64,000 nt of DNA. It comes from Cephalopachus bancanus. Taxonomy: Eukaryota; Chordata; Mammalia; Primates; Tarsiidae. The stretch spans positions 682,001 to 746,000 of the forward strand of contig JAPVLO010000518.1 in the NCBI GenBank assembly GCA_027257055.1, given 5' to 3'. This document shows, piece by piece, positions 1 to 11,618 of this stretch (within the stretch, counting starts at the first letter, position 1; the number at the start of each line of letters is the position of its first letter). The notes below the pieces were generated by a model. That model was given only the letters and a program-made list of their open reading frames with translations. It was not told the DNA's origin and searched no databases. The translations under genes and the position numbers were made by a program.

Positions 1-121
1 GGAAAAAGCATCCTGATAGATGTATTTCTTCAAACAGAGAGTACTTTAAGGTGACTGAAGTTTAAACTTGTAATAATAAATACACAATTTTTAATAAATA
101 AATTCTCGGTTTTTGGGGGGA

Positions 122-545
122 GTTCCCCTCATATATTGAAATCTTAAACCCCTAATGGATGGTATTAGGAGGTGGGGCTTTTGAGAGGTGATTAGGTCAC
201 GAGGGTGGAAACTTCATGAATGAAATTAGTACCCTTATAAGAAGAGACACCAGAAAGCTTGCTTCTTCCTCTCTCACTCCTTTTCTTGCTCTCACTTTCA
301 CTCTATCTCTATCTCTATCTCTGTCTCTGTCTCTGTCTCTATCTCTATCTCTATCTCTCTCTGTTTCTGCAATATGAGCATACAACAAGATGACCATTTG
401 TAAACTATGAAGAGGTCTTTCACCATGAACCTGACCATGCTGGCATTCAGACTTACAGACTCCATAACTGTGAAAAATAAATGTTTGTTGTTTAAGCCAC
501 CCAGTTTATGGTGTTTTTGTTACTGCAGTCCAAACTGACTAAGAT
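122..545 (+). repeat. MLT1-type MaLR LTR (solo, 5' end eroded)
   Basis: The order of landmarks matches a mammalian MaLR (ERVL-MaLR) LTR: 'gatggtattaggaggtgggg', then 'gaggtgattaggtca', 'cccttataagaagagacacc', 'accatgctggcattcagac', and an end in 'actgtgaaaaataaatg', 'taagccacccagtttatgg' and 'gactaagata'. The AATAAA-like site near 475 is the usual LTR polyadenylation region. The normal 5' start is not visible. The middle has expanded into a pyrimidine-rich microsatellite (301-362). No internal retroviral sequence is attached, so it is probably a solo LTR. Confidence 0.75.
301..362. repeat. (TCTATC/TCTGTC)n microsatellite inside the LTR
   Basis: Tandem hexamers of the form tctatc/tctgtc run uninterrupted for about 60 bases within the LTR. 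Read on the minus strand they encode an Arg-Asp dipeptide run inside a 66-codon open frame. That frame is a by-product of the repeat and is not evidence for a protein. Confidence 0.85.
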
Positions 546-599
546 ACTGGTTTCCTCTTTCTCTTTCTCCCTCTCCCACTGTTGCCCCTGTACCCCCAC

Positions 600-935
600 C
601 CCCCTTTCTTCTCACTTGATTTTTCTAATAAGTAGGCTTCCATGTTGTGATTTGACCTGTGAAGAGGCAAAGAAGAACAGCCTCAGACCAACAGCCAGCA
701 AGGAAACTCAGTCCCTCAGTCCAACAGTCCACTAGGAACTCAATCCTGCCACCACGAGTGAGCTTAAAAGATGACTGTGGTGCTGGGCAACACCTTAACT
801 GAAGGTGTGTGGGAGATTGAGTCAGAGAACGCAGTGGCCGTGTGCAAATTTCTGATCATAGGAACTGTTGTTATTTAACAAATGTTGTTTAAGCCACTAA
901 ATTTTGAGATAATATGTTATGGAATAGATAACTAA
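600..935 (+). repeat. Second MLT1-like MaLR LTR fragment
   Basis: The text includes 'accaacagccagcaaggaaa', 'cagtccctcagtccaacag', 'aggaactcaatcctgcc' and an end of the type 'tgttgtttaagccactaaat' then 'gataactaattcag'. This is the 3' half of an older MLT1 sub-family, in the same orientation as the LTR just upstream but more diverged. It is probably a separate insertion. Confidence 0.6.
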
Positions 936-1029
936 TTCAGTGTCCAATAAATATTTGTTGAATACAAAACTAAATGTTTGTTAAATTGGAAAATGCTTAA
1001 AGTATGGAAGTGGGGTAGTGATGAGGGAG

Positions 1030-1460
1030 CATATTAGGGAAGACCCTATAGAGAAGGTGATACTTGAACTGAGTCTTGAAGAGTAAACAAGAGGGGATAG
1101 AGTGCACCCAACAGAGAAATCGGCATGCCAAGGGCAGAGAGAACGTAAGGATATGGGAGTTAGGAAACTTACTAGTAGATCGGTTAGAAGTGGGGCAGGA
1201 TGCCTATAGAAAGGAGCTGGAGATAAAGATAGAGCGCTATAATAAAAGAAACACTCTTAGAGGCCTTGTGTGCTGTGAAATGGATGCGAGCTTTGTTCTC
1301 TAGGCTATAGGGACCAGAGAAGGCTTTCCAATAGAGATGATGCATTATATGGTAGCTGGAGGTAGATAGAGTAGGGATGAGGATAATGGGAATGACTGGA
1401 TGGAAGATCAACTACAAGATTACTATGATAGTTTAGATAAAGGATGAAGGCAGCCCACAC
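1030..1460 (+). repeat. Ancient mammalian repeat-like stretch, family not named
   Basis: Purine-rich text of the style 'gatacttgaactgagtcttgaagagtaaacaag', 'gccaagggcagagagaacg' and 'ggccttgtgtgctgtgaaatggatg' resembles a widespread old mammalian repeat. Related wording recurs at about 4795-4860 and, more loosely, at 5575-5800 and 6240-7420. I cannot name the family. The 75-codon open frames here are unremarkable. Confidence 0.35.
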
Positions 1461-1464
1461 TGAG

Positions 1465-1560
1465 CTTCAAAGCAGTCAGATAACTTGTTGAGGATCACAC
1501 AGTTAACAAGTGGGAGTACCAATGGTTAAACCAGCATGCCTTCCCAAAGCTCACTTCATT
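1465..1560 (-). repeat. MIR fragment (antisense)
   Basis: The core 'taacttgttgaggatcacac', 'agttaacaagtggga' and 'ttaaaccagcatgcc' is the reverse complement of the tRNA-derived MIR core, which in this orientation reads as a token of the form 'taacttgcccaaggtcacacagct'. Only the core is preserved. Confidence 0.55.
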
Positions 1561-3700
1561 TCTACTCCCCATGGTTCTCTGGAACGTAAACAATGTGAGA
1601 GGACCAAAAATGGAATACTGGGAAAGAATGATGTTGAAGAGGTAGGTGAAGGAAGAGAGGCCTATGAAGTGTGCCATGATTGAGTGGTCTGAGAAGGAGA
1701 CTAGAAAGGGTGGTGTCATGGAGGCAGTGACAGTAGAAAGATTCAAGATGGAGGAAACCACAAGAGGATCTGAACTGGGATGAACTTCAGAAGGTGGCTC
1801 CTAGCGGTCTTAGGAGAGCAATCTCAATGGTGTGGTGCTGAATTGCTGGTGCCTGAGGCAAGACATAGATAAATTAGCAGAGGCAATGAAGGCAGAAAAC
1901 GCCTCTTCAAAGTCTGCCTGTGAAAGAAAGGAGAAAGATGAACAAATGTGTAGAGATGTTCAGGGTTAAGGTAAGACTTTGCTTGTTTCTATGATTAATT
2001 AGGACATAAGGGAGTTGATCAAATTTCTGTGCTAAGAAAGACCCTGTGGTCAGGAAGAATCTGGTGATTCTGGTGAGAGAGATTATTGATGGAATAAAAT
2101 TTTTCAGGTGACAGAAGAAATCTAAATCTGAAGAGAAATGACAGCATCTACCTTGTTCTCCAAATGTAGTATCCCCTCATTGTGACGAGAACAAATTTTT
2201 CTTTTGCTGTCTTGAGGGTGATCTACTTGGTTCCGTTACTCTTTATGCTTTTGAAAACAGAATTTGAGATCTATGAAGCCCAATTCAAAACTACTTTTGA
2301 GGTACAGCACCTACAAAAAGAAGTTCTAATGACTGTGATTTCCGACTCTACCATAAATGTGCCATGTGACCCCTGTGCTTTTCTTAGTTTTTGCTTCTTC
2401 TTATCCCCTTAGATCCCTGAGATATTGCAAGGATTCAAGAGATCATTGCATTGATTTTTATGTCTGTCTAGCATTCAACACAGTTTTGTTCACATAGCTG
2501 TGTGTAATAAATGTGCTGATTTGCATCTACTTGATTCTGAGAAAACCAGGTCAGTATAATCCTCTTGAGGAAGTCTTTTTCTTTCTTTTTTTTTTTTTAT
2601 ACAGTAAGAAAATATCTATCTCAGGGTTTAATCCCTGAAATCCATAGGATAGAGGTCACATAATATCTGAACAGATTTTATTATATTTCTTATTAGGTCA
2701 AATTATTATAACAACATCTGAATAGACTGTGATTCAAAGGAAAAAAAGTGTTTCTACCAGAAACTGCTGGCTCTCCTCTCCTTCAGACCATGGTGATGTC
2801 CTTTTATAAGGAGACAGGGACAGAATAATAGTTAATTCTATATGTATCATTGAGTCATTTGCAAGAGGCCATTACCCAAATGAATGAATTGAATAATAGC
2901 ATTATGATGGCAAGTTGATAAAGAAATTTGACCCAGAGATAAATCCATTAACATGTTTTTGCTTGTTTCTAATTTTAGAATTCTATCAGATTAAAGCAAA
3001 TCTGAGTCAAATCATTATGCAGTCAAGGAGCCTTTCTTTTTAACTTCTGTCTGAACACTTAAATTAAAAGCAATATAATAGGCATAAGGTTGGTACATAT
3101 AGGGTGATCAGGCTAGCCTATGGATGCAGAACAAGCTAAAATCTGGAAGAAAGGAAGACATACTCAATTCTTTACTCAGTCATTTTTCAGTGTTATAGTT
3201 GACTTAATTTTTCTTTTTTAGCTCTTTGAATGGCTGCTTTGAGATTGTGTGGTCACTCTTTTCAAATCACATCTCTATACCCCAAAGAAACCCTGTCCCA
3301 CCTCAGCACTCTTTTAGTCTTCAGTAGCCATGAACATGAAAATCACAGAGTGAAGTGGTTGGAATGTTTTCCATTCCATCCAGATTCAAGATCAAGTTAG
3401 ATATGAGTAAAATCCCTACTGTTCTGCATAAAAAGATGCTCCACGGCTGCATCCTTTACATTGTGTTCTACTTGAGTGACTTTGTAGACAGCCTGGCAGT
3501 CAAGCCCTTTTTTGAGCCCAGGAGCAGGGAAATAAGGAGTGAAGGGTTGCCTTTTTGAAGTCCTGAAGAGCATTCCTAGCTTGGTTGTGAATTCTCATTG
3601 CTGAAGTATTTAGAGGCTGTGTGCCTGAGGGGGCTGTCCATCAGCAGAGACATAAAGCAGTATTCTTGGCTGCGTGTGATCAATAAATATCCTTTGGCCC
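1561..3700. other. Non-genic stretch, nothing recognised
   Basis: Apart from short low-complexity patches (for example the poly-T near 2588-2600) I see no repeat, exon, RNA gene or long open frame that I can support here. Frames of 67-88 codons begin and end at random and show no domain. Confidence 0.6.
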
Positions 3701-3965
3701 TTCTGTGAATAGCAGAGATGGTGACCTCAGTGTCACAGAAAATTTCTAATTTAGATAATTACATTCTGCTTCTCTCTGTTGCGCCTGTAGCTTAAATAGA
3801 AAATGGAATTCTTCATTTTTGTTCATCAACTGCTGCTTAAGTTCCATTGCTGTGAGGTGTCGCTGTGAGCTGTTAAACATCTGCTGTGCTTTACTTTGGA
3901 GGTGGTTGCTTTTTAATTGAATTTTCCTTTAATTGACTTGAACATGCTATATAGGTAATAAATCT
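3700..3965. promoter_or_regulatory. Candidate conserved non-coding element
   Basis: This is a repeat-free block rich in homeodomain-type TAAT/ATTA cores ('tttagataattacattctg', 'tttttaattgaattttcc', 'tttaattgacttgaacatg'). CA/TG-balanced text with no simple repeats lies between them. Such composition is common in deeply conserved enhancers, but conservation cannot be seen from one sequence. The call is an inference from composition only. Confidence 0.25.
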
Positions 3966-4449
3966 GTGTGCAAAACACTTTCAAGTTTTTTCAATAAAAA
4001 GATTCATATAAATATTAAAACACAATAATTAGCTTCATGAAAGATATTTTGGGGATATATTTTTCTTAAAAATATTTTGTGAAACAAAGTCTACTACAGA
4101 GTGACTTTCAAGAATTCACAAAAGAACATACTTTTTTCTTTAGAATTTTCAACTAACAAATCAGTCAATCAGTGATTATGTTCTCAATACCTGCTTAGCA
4201 CAGGGCTGGGCTCTGGCTCTTGTAAAGAGATGTTAAACAGAGCTAAGAACAAATTATTTCCACTAGAGGACAGACCTATTACACTAAGGTAAGTGGGAGT
4301 GAGTAGTATATTGGCTGTTCTGTTGTCTCATCGCCTCTCCCTTCAGTCTCACACAAATACCAAAAATATCACTATTAAGTTCTGTGAAAGTCCTTTGAAA
4401 TGTCAATGTATGTCTTGAAACGACTACCAAATTATTGATTATATTATAT

Positions 4450-4650
4450 ATATTTCTTCTTTCAACATCTATGGAGTGACTTTTGTGTACTATAAACCTT
4501 GTCTATGGAATTATCACCACTATTTGGCAAGTGAAGAGATTCTGTGAGGTGCAGTAAATGCCCAAGGTTGTATGGTTATAAATACCAGAAATGGGGTTCA
4601 ATTCTTGGGAAGCTTTTGCTGTCTCTGCCTTCCCAGCTGACCATCTTGCT
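4450..4650 (-). repeat. MIR fragment (antisense)
   Basis: The string of 'attatcaccactatttggcaa', 'gaagagattctgtgaggtg', 'aaatgcccaaggttgtatgg' and 'ggggttcaattcttgg' follows the reverse complement of MIR from its 3' part through the conserved core. About 70 percent identity is my impression, not a measured value. Confidence 0.6.
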
Positions 4651-4871
4651 GATAAATTAGCAGTGTCCTTTGTACCTCAGGCTAAGGTAAAGGCAGATAC
4701 ATGCATAACTACATTACAGTGTGAAGAGAACTACACAGAGACATGTATGCTGTGAGCTGAAAGGATGGAATGACTAACTCTTTCTTGGAGAATTAGAAAA
4801 AGTTTCATGAAGGAGGTGACATTTTAGACTTGGTCTTGAAGGACAAAAAGAGAATGATGAGTTCCAGGATT

Positions 4872-5251
4872 ATCTTAGTTAGTTAGGGCTGCTATAATAA
4901 ATATACCATAGAGTGATAACTCGGGCAACATTTATTTTGTACTTCTAAAGAGGCTGACGAGTCCAAGATCAAGGTGCAGGAAGATCTAGTGTCTGCTATC
5001 TAGTGAAGGCCCACTTTACTTCCCACTTTGCAAATGGCTGACTTCTCTTTTTACTGTTACATGCCAGAGAGCAGGAGGAGGAAGCAAGCTCTCCTATTTC
5101 TCCTCTCATAAGGACATTAATTCCATTCATGAGGGCTTTATCCTCATGACCTAATTACCTCTCAAAGGCCCCATCTCCAAATAGTATAATATTGGGGATT
5201 AGGACTGCAACTTATGACTCTTGAGGGAACACAAGCACCCAGTCCATAGCA
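4872..5251 (-). repeat. MaLR-type LTR, antisense
   Basis: It begins 'tagttagggctgctataata' and ends 'cagtccatagca', with 'gtccaagatcaaggtgcagg', 'aggacattaattccattcat' and 'ctcatgacctaattacctc' inside. This is the reverse complement of the same LTR family class as the element at 122-545. No internal retroviral region adjoins it. Confidence 0.7.
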
Positions 5252-5261
5252 AGGATATAGT

Positions 5262-5490
5262 CTGGCTTAGTAGAAAGAGCTTGGGCTTCAGAATAATAAA
5301 GACTAAAGTTTGAGTTCTAGTCTAGCTTTAATCATTCTGTGTGTTTTAGCAAAGTTTAAAATTTTTCTAAGCATAAATTTTCTCATTATCAAAATGGGAA
5401 AACAATAAATTTCTAGGAGTTTTGAAGGAGGAAATGAATAGCTCAATGCCTGGAACATAGAGGATATTGGGTGATTATTGGTTCCCTTCT
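5262..5490 (+). repeat. MIR, nearly full length
   Basis: The element has all MIR landmarks in order: 'agaaagagcttgggcttcag', 'gtttgagttctagtctagc', 'ttctcattatcaaaatggg', 'aggaggaaatgaatagctc' and 'caatgcctggaacatagagg'. This is a tRNA-derived SINE active before the placental radiation. Confidence 0.75.
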
Positions 5491-5880
5491 CCTTTCTGTG
5501 GAAGACAGACTAAAACATGAAAAGGTTGATTGAACCAAGAGCTAGAATCTGGTTTGGTTCCAGTAGAAAACTCTGAAAAGCCTTAGCTGTTCAGTAAGGA
5601 GTCTGGATTTTGTCCTATAAAAAGTTATGAACCATTAGCCATTTTTATGTAGGAGAATGCCATAAAAATGTATGTATGTATGTCTCAAATGATTCTGGTG
5701 TAACTGTGGAAAATGGATATTAGGGTGACAACAAGGCCAGTTGGGAAGCTGTTTTCAATAGGACAGATGATGAGTTTTGAGACCCAAAACCTACAGAGTG
5801 AAAGTAGGAATAGGAAAGAGATACTTAGTAGGTAAAACTGATGGAAAATATTGACTGGTATACGTTAAAAGTGACTTGAA

Positions 5881-6167
5881 GCCGGGCTCGGTGGCTCAGC
5901 CTGTAATCCTGCGCTTTGCGAGGCTGAGGTGAGTGGATTGCCTGAGCCCGTGGGTTCGAGACCCGCCTGGGCAACTTGGCAAGACCTCATCTCTACAAAA
6001 AAAAAAACAAAACTAGCCGGGCGTGATAGTGCGCACTTGTAGTTCCACCTACTTGGAAGGCTGAGGTGGAAGGATCGCTGGAGCCCAGCAGGTCGAGGCT
6101 GCAGTGGCTGGGAGCGGCCACTGCACTCCAGTCTGGGCAACAGAGTGAGACTCCAACTCAAAAAAAA
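5881..6167 (+). repeat. Young lineage-specific Alu with intact target duplication
   Basis: A complete two-arm Alu: left arm, a linker of 11 A plus 'caaaact', right arm with the usual 31-base insertion, and an 11-A tail. It is flanked by a perfect 13-bp target-site duplication 'aaaagtgacttga' (5867-5879 and 6168-6180), which shows L1-mediated insertion. Diagnostic changes from human Alus: two bases missing after 'ggctca', 'cttggaaggctgaggtgg' in the right arm, and an end in 'gactccaactc'. The A and B boxes of the pol III promoter lie in the left arm. The 98-codon antisense frame across it is an Alu by-product. Confidence 0.95.
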
Positions 6168-6179
6168 AAAAGTGACTTG

Positions 6180-6623
6180 AGATTTTAAATTAATGGGTCT
6201 ATGTAAACGGTTCTTCTACTAACCAGTTCAGGGGAGCAAAAATGTTTTGAGAGGAAGAATTATTAATCTCATTTTAGGTAATAGAATTTGAAGAGCTTGT
6301 GAGACATACTATTAGAAAGTTTTAACAAGTAGTTAGAAGTTTGTCCTGATGCTCAAAACAGAGATATTGACATGAATGTTAATGTTATATGGATGGAATT
6401 GCAGCTATAAAATTGTGCAAAATATCCCTGGAAGAGCATATAAATCACTAATGGGTGGTCCATGGAAAGAACCCTGGGAGACAACATTTTAAAAGGGTGC
6501 AGAGAATGTGAAACTGAAAAAAAAGTCTGAGGAACTGCCAGAGAACTTGGAGGAAACTTAGGAGAGAGCAAGGCCAGAAGCCAAGAGTACAAAATACATT
6601 CCCCCCACTAGTAGGAGGAGTTT
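6180..6623. other. Non-genic stretch, possibly old repeat
   Basis: Text such as 'atcactaatgggtggtccatgg' has the look of an ancient, unnamed mammalian repeat. I cannot assign a family. The 79-codon antisense frame has no recognisable domain. Confidence 0.3.
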
Positions 6624-6648
6624 TTGTTGTTGTTGTTGTTGTTGTTGT
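6624..6648. repeat. (TTG)8 microsatellite
   Basis: A perfect trinucleotide run directly upstream of an L2 3' end. Confidence 0.9.
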
Positions 6649-6654
6649 GCTTAG

Positions 6655-6730
6655 CTGATATATATCTCAGCTTCTGGAATTGTGTCTGACATGGAGTAGG
6701 TGCTCAATAAATGCATTGAGTGAATAAATA
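6655..6730 (+). repeat. L2 3'-end fragment
   Basis: The text 'gtgtctgacatggagtaggt' followed by 'gctcaataaatgcattgagtg' is the characteristic L2 terminus ('...tggcacatagtaggcgctcaataaat...' type). Confidence 0.6.
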
Positions 6731-8648
6731 GTAATGAACAAGATATAGAAGAAGAGAGTTTAAAGAACAACAACAACAACAAAAGGTCAACAGTATCAAA
6801 TTCTATATAGGAAGGAGGTAGAACAAGAACTGAAAAGATCAGTGTCTGAGGAAGTATTTGAGAGCTTTCAGTATACAGTGTCCGTATTTCAGTGTGTTGC
6901 ATTCTAAACTGAGGATGAATCAATAGAAAGGAATGCAAATAATGTGGCATGCCAATAAATTTGGGAGTGAAGGAGAGGGTAGTTATAGAGAACAGCTATA
7001 AGTCTGCAAACGGGAAGGAAGAAGGGACTAGAGAGAAGAGTGAGCATATAAAACAGAGTTGGTAGCAGACTTTAAGTCCAAGTCTCAGTCTTTAGGAGAA
7101 AGAAGGGCAGAAATATAAAAAAGTTACTTGAATATTTCAGTGTTTTACAGAGGGAAGGAGAGACTTCAATGAAGTAAGAGGTAAGGTTGTTTGATGAATA
7201 GAGGGGTTAGGTAAAGCTTAGGTAAGGAGAGTGAAGAATAGCTAAGGGGAATCAACAAAGCAGGAAAACAAAGGACAATTGAGCATAAATCAGCTTATCC
7301 CATTAGCTAGTGGGACCTTTGAAAGCAGAGATCAAGGTTAAGCAGAGCTCTAAGTCACTTTTAAGAGAACAATTTTAGGATGATTTCCTTAGAAGGAGGA
7401 AAATCCAAAAAGAGCTGTAGATGAGGCTTGACCAATGAAAGTCTAGTAGAATAGCAAAAGGGCACTAGGCCCTTATAAAGGTGGAGAGGGTAATAGATAA
7501 GGAGTTTAAAGAAAAAATGGTACTAATGTTATTAGAATGATAAGATCTTGAGTTGAGAAGTTGCATGAAACATTTATATGAGTAACTTAGAAATTGTTCT
7601 TAAATTAATGTGCTTCTTTTCTTTCTGCCTTCCTGGATACTTAACTTTTACTCCCTTGAACCTGTGTGTGCGAGGCATATCTGAGAGATTAGGAATGTTA
7701 TGGAAGGAATGTAGTGTCTTGACTGAGTCCAAAGAGAACAGACTATGAATTATACATTATACATTCACTGAGACAAAACTTTTGTTTAAATAAGTTTTGC
7801 TTTTATTATGAGGAAAACATTCTGATATTTTTTCTTCAGTTCTACTCTATTCTGTAACATTTAAAAAATTCTGGATACAACCTGCTAAAATGATTTCAAA
7901 ACCCCCAAATAGGTCTTGACTCATAGAATGAAGAATATTACTTTAGGATTTATAAGGAAAACTTATATATTCTTTATTTTTAATATGATGAAGTTTTACT
8001 ATGTTCTAATACTATTGGAAAACATACTGGATGGCAGTGTCTGACAAAGAAGAAGCAAAAGTGAACTTAGAAGTTAATAAAAAACAATGGCCCTGATTAA
8101 AAAGTCTCATGTCAGCTCTGTGTACCCCACGCCAGAAGTCTAGAGGATAAGAAAAGTAAATATGAGAATAGGAGCTGCAATATTTTGAAGGAAAAGAAAG
8201 TAAAGGAGAAAAGATGAGCAAAGAGAAAGCTGTTAGAGGGCACATTTTGACTCTCCCCAAGGTGGTTTCCAGGACATCCTTGATGAGAAGTCTCCAACAT
8301 AAGCCTAACCAGTACACAGCTTGCTGGAGAGAAATAAGCAGGAGCCATTCCTGAGAGGAGCGGGGATGTGCAGAGTTCTCTGGAGGTATGCCAGATGCTT
8401 TATTTAAATTGCTGATGATTAATGATGAACAAAGTTATTTGAATTGCTGATAAGGTAGGATCCAATTTTGGTATATCAGGGGTTCAGATGTATAAGGAAG
8501 TCCAACTTTAGGAAGAAAAGGGAACTGACATCTAAGTATTCAATATTTGTTGCTAAAATCCTGATTCATCTCATTTCCTGTCCTTACCATATCTTCTGAA
8601 GAATCTCCACTTAGCTGTTCTCAGGCCACTCACCAAGTGACAATTAGA
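6731..8648. other. Non-genic stretch, AG-rich then AT-rich
   Basis: The first 700 bases are purine-rich and resemble the unnamed ancient repeat seen at 1030-1460. The remainder is AT-rich without landmarks. Frames of 78-101 codons on the minus strand (8012-8348) overlap one another and match no family I know. Confidence 0.4.
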
Positions 8649-8664
8649 GCTTTCTTTTTTCTTT

Positions 8665-8959
8665 TCTTTCTTTTTTTTTTTGAGTTGGAATCTTACTCTG
8701 TCACCCAGACTGGAGTACAGTGGCCGCTCCCGGTCACCGCAGCTTCGACCTGCTGGGCTCTAGCGATCCTTCCACGTCAGCCTTCCAAGTAGCTGGAACT
8801 ACAGGCGTGCCCTACCACGCCCAGCTAATTTTTTTATTTATTGTAGATATGAGGTCTTGCCAAGTTGCCCAGGCGGGTCTCGAGCCCATGGGCTCAGGCA
8901 ATCCATTCATCTCAGCCTCCCAAAGCGCGGGATTACAGGCTGAGCCACCGAGCCTGGCT
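8665..8959 (-). repeat. Young lineage-specific Alu (antisense)
   Basis: The reverse complement of the same sub-family as 5881-6167: it starts with a T tract then 'gagttggaatcttactctg' and ends 'ggctgagccaccgagcctgg', so it carries the same two-base left-arm deletion. It is flanked by pyrimidine-rich duplications 'ctttcttttttcttt' (8650-8664 and 8960-8974). The 101-codon plus-strand frame at 8720-9025 is Alu-derived. Confidence 0.93.
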
Positions 8960-8974
8960 CTTTCTTTTTTCTTT

Positions 8975-11315
8975 CTCAAAATTTTGAGTTCCTTACTAGC
9001 GGCGGTTGAGAGGGGACTCAATTAGAGTTTTCAAAGAGAATGGAATAAATGGAGAAGATTGGTCTTGGGAACAAGTATTTCAGAGAGAAATATTCTACAT
9101 GCTGAAAGACATAGCTCAGCAGTTACAGCTCTTTGTTTGCAAGAGAAAAAGAATGAATTTAATAAAAAAGAGACAGTGTTGTTGGAATGACTTGCAAATT
9201 CAAATAAGCAAATATACAGTAAAGAGAGAGAGAATCTGGAGCAGTTTGGGGGGGACTCAATACTACAAGAAGCAATGGGTGGGCTCTTCAAAGAGTCATC
9301 ATTGAAATAAGTTACTTCCTTGTATCAGTCTCAGTTCAAAACTCAAATCCCCAGAAGAGAATCTGTAATGTCCTTGACTCGTTCACAGTCCTATCCCTTG
9401 GCTAGGGAATGGCAGGACATTTTGATTGTTATACTCATCAAGTCCATAGCCAGTGAGGGATTGGGGTGTAATCCTCCAAGACAAAACTGAAATGTAATTG
9501 ACAGAATAGTAATTGAAGGTTAGGCAGGGGAAAATCACAGCATCCATCACCACCGCTGCCTTTCAGTGTACCGTGCCAATAAAGAAGGCAGTGTCAGGAG
9601 GCCTTACTGGGCACAGAGGGGTCAGAGAAGCTGACATGGAATCCTTACATGGCTCATGTCCAAGGCAAATGCACTTGACTGTCTACATTCCTTTCCAGGA
9701 TTGAATTGGAATTCAAATAAAATGTTATCTGGGTGGAAGTATGACTTTACTGGCTGTTTCAAAGAGCACATCAAAGAAGTTCTTTGTAAATAAATTATAC
9801 TGCTATAAGTGTTGCATAAATCTTGAAGGACTGTAACCGCTCTTCAATATGCAACTGGGTTAAGTTACAATTAATGACAAATGCTGGGACATTGCTGAAT
9901 ATATCTATTTTTCCTTTTATCCTTTTAAGAGATGAAAATGTTGATTTCCATGCTTTGGGGAGTTATGGATCAACCCAGTTTATTCTTCTGCTTTTCACCT
10001 GCCATACTACTCCATATTTTAACACTCAGTGCAAATTGGGCTTTTTCTCAAGCAAACAAAGGTCTTTCCTGAAAACACTAGATTATTTTAAAATCAAGAG
10101 ACCATATATTATTGAGAGATAAAAGGTCCCTGTAATGCCACTTTCTTAAATGAATAAACCTCACACACAATTTGAGATGTATCTCTTCAGTAAGTTTAAG
10201 TAACACAACATACAGGCACCAGCATATAAGTTCACACATTCATATGGGTGCTGCTGCTACTTCTTCTGTCATTGTTGCCTCCCAAGTGCAAGAGCTCAGC
10301 TGAGGCTGAGAATGTCCATTTGTGATCAGCAATTCTTTCCTCACAGGACAAATGTATACCCTAGGGAAGATTGCTGTTTGCAGAGCTTGAATCGTATAAA
10401 AATACATGCTCCTTGTCTCCTGGTCTGCCTTTACTAATAACTTTGAGCAGTCTTCTGACTGCCACCCACTTGTCCTCCCTGTTGCTGCTGTTTCCCAATA
10501 AGCCACAGTCTTTGTGTGAAGACAATGCAAATTCTTAAGCAAGATCAGCAGTATGTGATCTTGATGCTATATTGGTGATGGCAAACATGAAACGACTCAC
10601 TCAGAAGTTCCATGAAGTTAAAGACCAGAGAATCTCCATATTTTTTTTCCTGGATCACTTGATTTTGCTGGGACAGAGTTCTCTAATGTTGCATAAGACA
10701 CTTGTGACTCTATTTAGCTAAACCTATTTATCCTAATAGGAGTAGATCCTCCATTCCTGAAGACTGATTTCTGGGTGGTTTCTATGAGCTGCAAGCAGCA
10801 GAAACAGTTTAAGAAGACCACTAGCTTTTTCTATCTATTCTAGTTCATCATAGTTGGGAAACAGGAGGAAGACCAAGGGGTATCAAGGGACCTGAGAAGG
10901 CCATCTGCTTTATGTAAGTGGAATTAGATATGTTAGCAAGTAATTCATTAATTTGTATTTGGTTACTAGACCATCTCTTACCTTCTGACAGAATATCAAT
11001 TTCACTGAAAACTAGACATTTGTACTAACATAATGGATTTCATATCATTTTCAGTTTTAATTTCTTTGAAAATATGCTAATATAGATGAAATGAAGATAA
11101 ATACATACACGTAAGCAGTTCTTCTCTACCATTCTAGGGAAAGCTACATTTCAAAAGATATTTGCTCAAAATATCTGAGCAGAAAAATTTTTTGAGATTC
11201 ACAGAAATTCCAGCAGCTAGGGTTCATTTCATCACCAAGAATGAATCAGCCAAACAAACATAAACTTCCAAGTTATCCATATCTCATAGGAATGTAGTGT
11301 ATAGTCAGAGGCTGC
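8975..11315. other. Non-genic stretch, nothing recognised
   Basis: About 2.3 kb without a repeat family or exon that I can name. Several 60-101-codon frames (for example 9006-9305 +, 9823-10122 +, 10240-10542 -) are unrelated to known domains and occur at the density expected by chance. Confidence 0.5.
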
Positions 11316-11618
11316 ACAGTCACGTTTTAATTAACAATGGATCACATATATGACAGTGGTCCCATAAGGTTATAACATATTATTTACTGTATCTTTTCTG
11401 TGTTTAGTTACAGAAATACTTGTCATTTTGTAGCAATGTCTTGCAGTATAGTAACATGCTCTATGGGTTTACAGCCTAGGTTATACCATGTAGTATAGGT
11501 ATACAGTAGTTTATATCATCTAGATTTGTGTAAACAATATGATGTTTACACAGTGATGAAATTGTCTAATGAACATTTCTCAGAATGTATCCCTGCTGTT
11601 AAGCAATATATGACTGTA
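11316..11618. mobile_element. Short DNA-transposon-like repeat with inverted ends
   Basis: The left end 'acagtcacgttttaattaac' and right end 'gttaagcaatatatgactgt' are imperfect inverted repeats. Between them lie landmarks of a common primate repeat: 'cccataaggttataacatat', 'taacatgctctatgggttta', 'ataccatgtagtatagg' and 'tttctcagaatgtatccctg'. It has no coding capacity, so it would be a non-autonomous (MITE-like) element. I do not name the family. Confidence 0.6.

Noticed and set aside
197..397. Minus-strand frame encoding an Arg-Asp dipeptide run
   Set aside because: It is produced by the TCTATC/TCTGTC microsatellite inside an LTR; there is no other coding signal.
5673..5684. TATG repeat as a start-codon-rich or regulatory site
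   Set aside because: It is just three or four units of a short tandem repeat.
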